This document shows positions 8,544 to 16,200 of a stretch of 64,000 nt of DNA, one piece after another. The DNA comes from UKL13-2 sp031414695 (GTDB lineage: Bacteria; Pseudomonadota; Gammaproteobacteria; Burkholderiales; Usitatibacteraceae), in assembly GCA_031414695.1 (NCBI GenBank), contig JANNWG010000057.1, positions 61,217-125,216 on the forward strand, written 5' to 3'. Each line of letters begins with the position of its first letter. The first letter of the stretch is position 1. Below the pieces are notes generated by a model that ran no database searches, had not been told where the DNA came from, and was given only the letters and a program-made list of their open reading frames with translations. A program made the position numbers and the translations under genes.

Positions 8544-8999
8544 CTATTTGATTGCATCTGCCCAGCAATTCGGTGTTTCATACAAACGCACGCGCGCTAA
8601 CGTAAGCTCGTGGCCGAAGCGGTCACGATAGGCGTGTTCAAGAATCGTAAACGCCGCATGGACTAAATTTTCGGCGGTGGGCACGCAATCAAGTACGACG
8701 GTTTTATGGTCAGGAATCATCGCTAAAAAATCACGCATGATTTTGTCGCCTTTCCAAACGAGAAAAGCGTGATCCCAAATATTGACGAGTTTTTCATTCG
8801 CAATTGCCTTGATGTCGCCGAAATCCATCACCATGCCATCGTCTGTTGCACCTTCGGCCTTGATGATGTCAGCCGTGAGCGTGATTTCTACGGCATAACG
8901 ATGGCCGTGAATATTGCGGCACTGGCTTTTGTGGTTAGGCAGACGATGCCCCGCGTCAAATTCGAGGCGGCGGGTGACGGTGATTTTTTCTGTATTCAT
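8544..8999 (-). CDS. queD: 6-carboxy-5,6,7,8-tetrahydropterin synthase
   Basis: 151 aa. Converts 7,8-dihydroneopterin triphosphate to 6-carboxytetrahydropterin, the second step toward preQ0 and queuosine. Zinc-binding and catalytic features are visible: FDAGHRL, catalytic Cys in SQCRNIHGHRY with its HGH pair, the WDHAFL histidine, PTAENLV, and the glutamate of RLYETPNCWAD. Length and layout match the family. It stands alone on the minus strand; tgt acts later in the same pathway. Confidence 0.93.
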   Translation of the reverse strand: MNTEKITVTRRLEFDAGHRLPNHKSQCRNIHGHRYAVEITLTADIIKAEGATDDGMVMDFGDIKAIANEKLVNIWDHAFLVWKGDKIMRDFLAMIPDHKTVVLDCVPTAENLVHAAFTILEHAYRDRFGHELTLARVRLYETPNCWADAIK

Positions 9000-9010
9000 A
9001 ACCGCGAAGT

Positions 9011-9160
9011 ATAAACGAGCGGGTGGTGTACGAAGCCAAATAACCCATCCCCACCCTAACCCTCCCCTTGAAGGGGAGGGGATTTATAAACGAGGGGGTA
9101 TGTACGACGTCAAATAACCCATCCCCACCCTAATCTTCCGATTGAAGGGGAGGGATTTAG
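9011..9160. repeat. Two tandem copies of a 75-bp element with a G/C-run hairpin
   Basis: Unit 1 begins ATAAACGAGCGGGTGG at 9011 and unit 2 ATAAACGAGGGGGTAT at 9086; they share CAAATAACCCATCCCCACCC and the following run. Unit 1 carries the perfect hairpin CCTCCCCTT-G-AAGGGGAGG; unit 2's left arm has decayed. The hairpin plus CCATCCCC stretch resembles, in inverse order, the element at 29575-29608. The 265-bp gap between queD and lysC holds nothing else I can support. Confidence 0.75.
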
Positions 9161-9264
9161 GATTGGTTCTAGGTCTCATGAGAGGCTAAAATAATGGGCG
9201 CAACAAATGCAGCACGCTCAACGCTGAACCTTCAACCCTGAACCACCAACGCAAAACAAAAAAA

Positions 9265-10503
9265 ATGTCACTCATTGTTCAAAAATACGGCGGCACATCG
9301 ATGGGCTCACCCGAGCGCATACGCGAAGTCGCTAAGCGCATCGCGCACTATCACGCGCAAGGTCATCAACTCGTCGTGGTGCCGTCAGCCATGTCTGGAG
9401 AAACCAATCGCTTGATTGGCTTAGCCAAGCAGCTATCTGATGATCCTTCTGGCCGTGAGCTGGATGTGATCGCCGCCACGGGTGAGCAAGTCTCAGTCGG
9501 CTTACTCGCACTCGCTATTCAACAGCTAGGCCTAAAAGCAAAAAGCTATACCGGCTGGCAGGTCAAAATTACCACCGATAGCGCCTTTACCAAAGCGCGT
9601 ATTTTGTCGATTGAAGACGCGAACATTCGTGCAGATTTGGCCGATGGCTATGTAGTGGTAGTGGCGGGCTTTCAGGGTATTGATACTGATGGCAATATCA
9701 CCACACTCGGTCGGGGCGGTTCCGATACCACTGGGGTGGCGATTGCAGCGGCATTAAAAGCCGATGAGTGCCAAATCTTTACCGACGTTGATGGTGTGTA
9801 TACGACTGATCCGCGCGTGGTGCCTGAAGCGAGAAAGCTCGACAAAATTACCTTTGAAGAAATGTTTGAGTTAGCGAGCTTAGGTTCAAAAGTATTACAA
9901 ATTCGCTCCGTCGAATTCGCCGGCAAATACAAAGTGAAATTGCGCGTGCTGTCGTCTTTCACGCCGCACGATTCAAATGACAAAGGCACCCTGATTACTT
10001 ACGAGGAAGACAACATGGAACAACCCGTTATCGCCGGCATCGCGTTCAACCGCGACGAAGCCAAACTCACCGTTTTAGGTGTCCCAGATCGCCCCGGCAT
10101 CGCGTACTCAATTTTGGGTCCCGTCGCCGAGGCCAATATTGATGTGGACGTGATTATTCAAAATACCTCATCCGAGGGCATCACCGATTTTTCATTCACC
10201 GTGCATCGTAACGACTACGCGAAAACATTGGCGCTACTGACTGACGTGGTCAAGCCCGCCATCAACGCCAAAGACGTGCGTGGCGACAATAAAATCGCCA
10301 AGGTGTCCATCGTCGGTATCGGCATGCGCTCACACGCGGGTGTCGCGGCGAAGATGTTTGAATGCCTCGCGAAAGAAAACGTCAACATCCAAATGATCTC
10401 CACCTCAGAAATCAAAACTTCAGTTGTGGTCGATGAAAAATATATGGAGTTGGCGGTGCGTGCGTTGCATAGCGTGTTTGAGCTGGAGCAGGTGCCGGCT
10501 TAA
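9265..10503 (+). CDS. lysC: Aspartate kinase
   Basis: 412 aa monofunctional aspartokinase, first step of the lysine, threonine and methionine pathway and source of substrate for DapB (27432). The kinase domain (1-240) has KYGGTSMG, TGEQVSVGLL, GRGGSDTTGVA and FTDVDGVYTTDPR. Two ACT regulatory domains follow (about 265-405), with VPDRPGIAYSI and a second NIQMISTSE motif, the usual feedback-inhibition module. An in-frame ATG at 10015, seven bases after GAGGA, could start a separate ACT-only beta subunit, as described for some aspartokinases. No clear Shine-Dalgarno is seen before 9265. Confidence 0.95.
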   Translation: MSLIVQKYGGTSMGSPERIREVAKRIAHYHAQGHQLVVVPSAMSGETNRLIGLAKQLSDDPSGRELDVIAATGEQVSVGLLALAIQQLGLKAKSYTGWQVKITTDSAFTKARILSIEDANIRADLADGYVVVVAGFQGIDTDGNITTLGRGGSDTTGVAIAAALKADECQIFTDVDGVYTTDPRVVPEARKLDKITFEEMFELASLGSKVLQIRSVEFAGKYKVKLRVLSSFTPHDSNDKGTLITYEEDNMEQPVIAGIAFNRDEAKLTVLGVPDRPGIAYSILGPVAEANIDVDVIIQNTSSEGITDFSFTVHRNDYAKTLALLTDVVKPAINAKDVRGDNKIAKVSIVGIGMRSHAGVAAKMFECLAKENVNIQMISTSEIKTSVVVDEKYMELAVRALHSVFELEQVPA

Positions 10504-10562
10504 CTTAAAGCGTAAACATCATCACGTAGCACCAAGAGTTGGCGACTATGCCAACGCTAAAC

Positions 10563-10597
10563 ACTCGGCACTCAGCACTCAGCACTCAGCACTCAAC
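10563..10597. repeat. Five tandem copies of a 7-bp unit (ACTCAGC)
   Basis: ACTCGGC, ACTCAGC x3 and ACTCAAC run without interruption between lysC and the convergent antitoxin gene. It is a simple-sequence repeat prone to length change; no function is apparent. Confidence 0.85.
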
Positions 10598-10613
10598 ACC
10601 TAAGGCTGCTCAC

Positions 10614-10868
10614 TCAACGCGGAGCGCTCTCATCAAACTCATCACCCTTAAGTGGTTGAGCAGATGGTACGCGATCTAAAATCCGTTGCAAGCTTGACAC
10701 ACTGCCGCGTGCCGCGCGTGCTTGAAAAAAAGCAGAAGTTTCAAGAGCTGAGACCTTCTCCGCCACCGCCACGGTGATGAATTGGTTCAGTGACGCTTGG
10801 TCTTGTTCTGCCAGTTTTTTAGCGTGTGCGTAAAGTGAGTCAGGTAGGCGTAATGCAAATGTGCTCAT
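10614..10868 (-). CDS. Ribbon-helix-helix antitoxin-like protein (HicB C-terminal type)
   Basis: 84 aa. The N-terminal 50 residues (FALRLPDSLYAHAKKLAEQD, then SLNQFITVAVAEKV) have the strand-helix-helix pattern of Arc/MetJ-like DNA-binding antitoxins: a short beta strand with alternating residues and S-x-NQFI before helix two. The acidic tail would be the toxin-binding part. Its ATG overlaps the stop of the PIN gene by 4 nt (ATGA), so the pair is translationally coupled with the toxin gene first. The likely role is to neutralise the PIN nuclease and repress the operon. Confidence 0.75.
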   Translation of the reverse strand: MSTFALRLPDSLYAHAKKLAEQDQASLNQFITVAVAEKVSALETSAFFQARAARGSVSSLQRILDRVPSAQPLKGDEFDESAPR

Positions 10869-11317
10869 TTAGGTTTCTCCGTTTGTTCAAATTGTTTCAA
10901 TGCTTTCAAGGCTATGGCTGGCGTCCACAAGGTCAAGTTAAATAGATCTTTTGCAACTTCAAAATCCGCGATATTGTGCGTGACAAGCGCGGCCACACCA
11001 CCATTGACTGCCGCCTGCAATACCATTTCGTCACCTGCATCACGTAGCTGCGGGCGCCACGTAAAGTGCAATTCAATAGGTGTGACCAAACTAGCCAAAC
11101 CGTCTAAGAACGCATCAACGTCGGCAATTTTCAACCCATGCAAAGCGCGAATCTCGTCGCGCTTTAGCACCGCCTCATATTCAAGCCATAACGTAGATGA
11201 TGCGGCAAGCTTAATGCGATGCTGTACCACCGCTTCAAGTAGCGCAAAAGAAGCGCCTAAACGGCTGCTTAAACCTGCGACCTGTACATTGGTATCTAAG
11301 AGGAGTTTTAGTTGCAT
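10865..11317 (-). CDS. PIN-domain toxin (putative RNase)
   Basis: 150 aa from the ATG at 11317, giving MQLKLLLDTNV; the frame extends to 11443 but PIN proteins start at this strand. The acidic metal-binding residues are visible: D in LLDTNV, E in LWLEYEAVL, D/E in DAGDEMVLQAA, and THNIADF near the end. This pattern fits the COG1569/PIN_3 branch of VapC-like toxins, Mg-dependent ribonucleases that cut specific RNAs. It forms an operon with the downstream RHH antitoxin and is divergent from the nucleotidyltransferase gene. Confidence 0.82.
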   Translation of the reverse strand: MQLKLLLDTNVQVAGLSSRLGASFALLEAVVQHRIKLAASSTLWLEYEAVLKRDEIRALHGLKIADVDAFLDGLASLVTPIELHFTWRPQLRDAGDEMVLQAAVNGGVAALVTHNIADFEVAKDLFNLTLWTPAIALKALKQFEQTEKPK

Positions 11318-11430
11318 GATGTTGCTGGCAATGTTACGTTTGTTCGCTGGCAATATCAACCATGTTGCCTGACTGGAAAAACTATACGGTCGCATTAGCT
11401 GTGGTTTTACAACTTTACTATCGCAATAAT

Positions 11431-11478
11431 CATTTTGCACCAATCACGCGTGAAACCTTGCGTGCTTGGTGCAAAATG
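11431..11478. promoter_or_regulatory. 19-bp inverted repeat between PIN operon and NTase gene
   Basis: CATTTTGCACCAATCACGC (11431-11449) and GCGTGCTTGGTGCAAAATG (11460-11478) pair with a single mismatch across a 10-nt loop. It lies between the divergent genes (PIN start 11317, NTase start 11496), where an operator would sit. TTTTGCACCAATC recurs once at 12663-12675, just past the NTase gene. Confidence 0.6.
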
Positions 11479-11495
11479 TTTAATATCAATGACTT

Positions 11496-12542
11496 ATGAT
11501 CTATCAAAAGTCACAATACCTGCCATTTTCAGACGATGCACAGCGGTTAGCCGCCAATTTAGCGCAAGCGCATAGCTTCTGGGTTGATGCGCGGCAGTCA
11601 CTGCAAGCGCTTCTCAATTCGATGTATTGGGCAGAGCGGTCTGGTCGTCAATACCTCTACGCTAAGCAAACGAGCACAGATAACGGCACCAGTTTAGGTG
11701 TACGTAACCCAGAAACCGAAGCCAAGTATGCTGCTTATACCGAAGAAAAAAAGAGCGCACTTGAGCGTGCCGCATCAGCAGATGCACTGATTCAAACCCG
11801 TGCCACTCTTTACCGCCGCATGCGGATGCCAACGCTGCCCGACAAGCAAGCAGAAATTCTGCGTAAGCTCGATATTGAAGGAATGCTCGGCACAGACTTG
11901 ATGGTCGTAGGGACAAATGCATTTTCTGCTTACGAGTGGGTGGCGAATGCTATTTTTCCGGCAGGCAATGAGCAGACCCAAGATTTCGATTTGACTTGGT
12001 GCAGAAATACCCCAGCGTCTCTGACGCTAGCAGGTGCAGACGTTGATAAAAAATCGCAGAAAACACTCTTTGGTGTACTGAAAAGTATTGACGCCAGCTA
12101 CAAAATCAATCCGCGTAAACCATACCAAGCCCTTGATGCAGCTGGCTATGAAGTTGAGCTCTTAGCCGCACCAAGCTGCCACCCGTTACCAAGAGAGGAA
12201 GCATTTGCGCCTATGCAAACGCTAATCGAGCAAGAGTGGCTACTGCTGGGTAGCCCCGTGAGTGCGGTCGTCGCAACTGAACGCGGACGCGCCTGCCCGC
12301 TCACCGTGCCTGACCCACGTTTCATGGGGTTACACAAATTGTGGCTCGCCACCAAGCCAGAGCGTAACCCCGTGAAGCGCGAGAAAGACGAGCGACAAGG
12401 CAATGTGCTGCTAGACGCCGTGCGCTACTTCATGCAGGCCAGCCACCCGCTCAACGTCGATTTCGTATTTCAAATACCAGAAGACCTCCGTCCCACCTTT
12501 GATGCGTGGTGCAGCGAGCGGCAATTCGTACCTGAATCCTGA
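11496..12542 (+). CDS. Nucleotidyltransferase-fold protein (GSU2403 / PF12281-like)
   Basis: 348 aa, no signal or membrane segment. The centre reads MLGTDLMVVGTNAFSAYEW followed by QTQDFDLTW, resembling the G-[TS]...DxD core of the pol-beta-like nucleotidyltransferase fold in the GSU2403 family. The helical N-terminal 110 residues contain NSMYWAERSGRQYLY, which I associate with that family. The C-terminal part has LHKLWLATKPERNP and KDERQGNVLLDAVRYF. Function is unknown; nucleotidyltransferase folds are common in toxin-antitoxin and abortive-infection modules and this gene is divergent from a PIN/RHH pair, but a functional link is inference. The RBS is weak. Confidence 0.65.
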   Translation: MIYQKSQYLPFSDDAQRLAANLAQAHSFWVDARQSLQALLNSMYWAERSGRQYLYAKQTSTDNGTSLGVRNPETEAKYAAYTEEKKSALERAASADALIQTRATLYRRMRMPTLPDKQAEILRKLDIEGMLGTDLMVVGTNAFSAYEWVANAIFPAGNEQTQDFDLTWCRNTPASLTLAGADVDKKSQKTLFGVLKSIDASYKINPRKPYQALDAAGYEVELLAAPSCHPLPREEAFAPMQTLIEQEWLLLGSPVSAVVATERGRACPLTVPDPRFMGLHKLWLATKPERNPVKREKDERQGNVLLDAVRYFMQASHPLNVDFVFQIPEDLRPTFDAWCSERQFVPES

Positions 12543-12607
12543 CTGGCGCAGCATTGATCGCTGTCACCGTGTCGATAGCTTAGTTAAAAAACAAAAAATA
12601 AGCACAG

Positions 12608-12645
12608 GCGCGCACTTTCAGCCGATTTATGCTGTAAGTGCGCGC
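12608..12645. terminator. Hairpin downstream of the NTase gene
   Basis: GCGCGCACTT (12608-12617) pairs perfectly with AAGTGCGCGC (12636-12645), with an inner CAGC/GCTG stem. The following bases are only moderately T-rich, so it may be a weak terminator or another repeat rather than a classical Rho-independent site. Confidence 0.45.
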
Positions 12646-12704
12646 TAGTGTTATGGTTTTGCTTTTGCACCAATCGAAAAAAACAAAACCTCAGGTCACG
12701 ATTT

Positions 12705-12953
12705 CTAGCCTGCATATTTCATGGGGGCACGTTCGAGAGTGAGTCGATGGGCGTGCGATTTTTCGCTCGACTGAAGGAGTAATGTCGAGACATTGCGACT
12801 GAAGAGAGCGGAAAAGCGCATGTCCAGCGGCTCGCTATCGAGCGTGCAGGCCATCACAATGATGCAAGTACAATTTGGATTCGTAGAAATACACTTTTCA
12901 CACGGGCATATCCCCAGTAAGAGCAGGGCCGACCCATGAAATATGCAGGCTAG
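12705..12953. mobile_element. MITE-like 241-bp element with 17-bp terminal inverted repeats and CTAG duplication
   Basis: CCTGCATATTTCATGGG (12709-12725) and CCCATGAAATATGCAGG (12933-12949) are perfect inverted repeats, each flanked by CTAG (12705-12708, 12950-12953), consistent with a 4-bp target duplication. The interior has no convincing coding frame. The CC-starting ends and short duplication recall IS1380-family ends, but I cannot assign a parent element. The remainder of the 12646-13266 gap (about 310 bp from 12954) holds no feature I can support apart from the next gene's start region. Confidence 0.6.
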
Positions 12954-13266
12954 CACCAATTCAGTGTGCGGTATTACATATGCACTGTGCCGGGGCCGAA
13001 TCGTTCGTGACAACCTGATAACAACGAAAAAATTAATCGTTATTACCTTAAATTGCATTGTGCTATCAATGCTTCTATGAAAGAATCCACGCCAAGTTAG
13101 CTATCAAAAGCTACCGATAAAAAAGTGACAAAAGCTATAAACGAAATCATCAAAACACGGCTTGTCACACAAAATTGTTGTAACGCGCGCACCATTTGTA
13201 TTTCTGCCTCATTGCATTCCCACTGCAGTTTCAAGCTCGTTCCCCCCTAATCTGAACCTCACGATA

Positions 13267-16200
13267 ATGACAACATCCTTTTTTCGGCATGTTTGCCGCT
13301 TTTTTGCTGGCTTTAACCTCACTAGCATCGCCGCCACGCGTGCTTCTACGGGTAACCAATCTGCTCATGCGCCGAAATGGTCGTGGTCTCGACTAGGCGT
13401 CATCGCCTGCACTTTGGCTTGCGCCTTCGCGCTACTCAGCCCCGTCGCACAGGCGCAGTCCGTAGCCGCCACCGTCACGGTGGGGATGAATCCCCTCGCC
13501 GTCGCGGTGAACCCGGTGACCAACAAGGTCTATGTGGCCAATAGCAGCAGCGCCAACGTGACCGTCGTCGAAGGCGCGACTAACGCCACCACTACCGTCA
13601 CGGTGGGAGGGAATCCCTTCGCCATCGCGGTGAACCCGGTGACCAACAAGGTCTATGTGGCCAATTTCATCAGCGCCACCGTGACCGTCATCGACGGCAC
13701 GACCAACACCACCGCTACCGTCATTGTTGGGACGACGCCCCGCGCCATCGCGGTGAACCCGGTGACCAACAAGGTCTATGTGGCCAATAACGGCAGCGCC
13801 AACGTGACCGTCATCGACGGCGCGACCATCACCACCACCACGGTTGCGGCGGGGTCGTTTCCCAGAGCCATCGCGGTGAACTCGGTGACCAACAAGGTCT
13901 ATGTGGCAAACAGGAGCAGCGCCAACGTGACCGTCATCGACGGCGCGACAAACGCCACCGCCACCGTAACGAAGGGGTCGAGTCCCAGCGCCATTGCGGT
14001 GAACCCGGTGACCAACAAGGTCTATGTGGCCAATAGCAGCAGCGCCAACGTGACCGTCATCGACGGCGCGGCCAACACCACCGCCACCGTCACGGCGGGG
14101 ACGAATGCCAACGCCATCGCGGTGAACCTCGTGACAAACAAGATCTATGTGACCAATAACGGCAGCGCCAACGTGACCGTCATCGACGGCGCGAGTAACA
14201 CCACCGCCACCGTCACGACGGGGTCGGGTCCCCGCGCCATTGCGGTGAACCCGGTGACCAACAAGGTCTATGTGGCAAACAGGAGCAGCGCCAACGTGAC
14301 CGTTATCGACGGCGCGAGTAACACCACCGCCACCGTCACGACGGGGTCGGGTCCCCGTGCCTTAGTGGTGAACCCGGTGACCAATAAAATCTACACAGCC
14401 AATGTATTCGGCAACAACGTGACCGTCATCGACGTCGCGACCAACACCACCGCTACCGTCACGGTGGGGTCGTTTCCCGTCGCCATCGCGGTGAACCCGG
14501 TGACCAACAAGATCTATGTGGGAAACCAGAACAGCAACAACGTGACCGTCATCGACGGCGCGAGTAACACCACCGCTACCGTCGCGGCGGGGACGAATCC
14601 CTTCGCCATCGCAGTGAACCCGGTGACCAACAAGGTCTATGTGGCAAACACGAGCAGCGCCAACGTGACCGTCATCGACGGCGCGACCAACAACACCGCC
14701 ACCGTGGCTGCGGGGTTTAGTCCCGCCGCCATCGCGGTGAACCCGGTGACTAACAAGGTCTATGTGGCCAATGGCAGCAGCAGCAACGTGACCGTCATCG
14801 ACGGCGCGACCAACACCCCCACCGCAACTGTCGCGGCGGGGTCGGGTGCCACCGCCATTGCGGTGAACCCGGTGACCAACAAGGTCTATGTGGTCAATAG
14901 ATCCGGCAACACAGTGACCGTCATCGACGGCGCGAACAATACCACCGCTACCGTCACAGTGGGCACGTCTCCCGTCGCCATTGCGTTGAACCCAGTGACC
15001 AACAAGGTCTATGTGGTGAACGAGACCAGCAATAACGTGACCGTCATCGACGGCGCGACCAACACCACCGCCACCGTCACGGTGGGGACGAATCCCCGCG
15101 CCATCGCGGTGAACCCGGTGACCAACAAGGTCTATGTGGGAAACCGGAACACCAACAACGTGACCGTCATCGACGGCGCAACCAACACCACCGCCACCGT
15201 CGCGGTGGGGACGACTCCCTTCGACATTGCGGTGAACCCGGTAACCAACAAGATCAATGTGGCGACTTTCGGCAGCAACAACGTGACCGTGATTTCGCCG
15301 TCGATTGATACCGTACTGCCGCTGACGACGAACGTGTCCAGCAGCTCGTTGATCGGTGTTGCCGGGATCACCAATGCCACTTTGAGCGCAACACCCGCCT
15401 TTAGCTTTACCGCGACCAGTACCTACGCGCCGACCGCACCTGCTATTCGCAGCGTCTATTACCAACTCAATGGCAATACTGGTGCTTGGACACAGGCCAC
15501 TGGTGCCGGGCCTGGCCCGTTCACTGCCACCATGCCCACGTTGGTCAAAGGCAACCATGTACTCTATGCCTTTGCGGTCGATAGCCTCGAAGGCGGTGCG
15601 ACGGCGGGTAGCGCAGGCGAGGGCACAGGCAACAGCCCGGTGGTGGGCAGCGTGGCAGCGTTTGCGTTTTCAGTGATTGATCCGCTGGCGCAGGCGATTA
15701 CCTTCGGTACAAATCCGGGGCCGGTGAATTTTGCGGCAGCGGGAACCTTCACGGTGTCAGCCACGGCAAGCTCGATGCTGCCGGTTACCTTCAGCTCGAC
15801 CACCGCCGGTGTGTGTACCATTATTAACAGCACTGTCTCAATGGTGACCTCTGGTAGTTGCATCATTGCCGCAAACCAACCGGGTAATACAAATTTCTTG
15901 GCGGCACCGCAGGTGACGCAGACAATTATCATCGGGGCGCAGTGTACGGCGGGTAATTTTTCGGGGACGGGTAACGCGCCCTGTACCCCCGCCCCTGCTG
16001 GGAGATTTGTCGCGGCAGCAGGTGCAACATCGGCCACGCAATGCGCGGTCGGTAGCTTTACCGCCACCGCAGGGCAGAGCGTCTGTACCCTCGCACCAGC
16101 GGGCAGTGTGGTCGCCATTGCCGGTGCCACATCCGCCACACAATGCGCTGCCGGTACCTTCATCGGTACAACCGGCCAATCGGTCTGTACCAATGCCCCC

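Noticed and set aside
12705..13058. 117-codon minus-strand ORF
   Set aside because: It spans the MITE-like element and both its inverted ends, with no recognisable domain or RBS.
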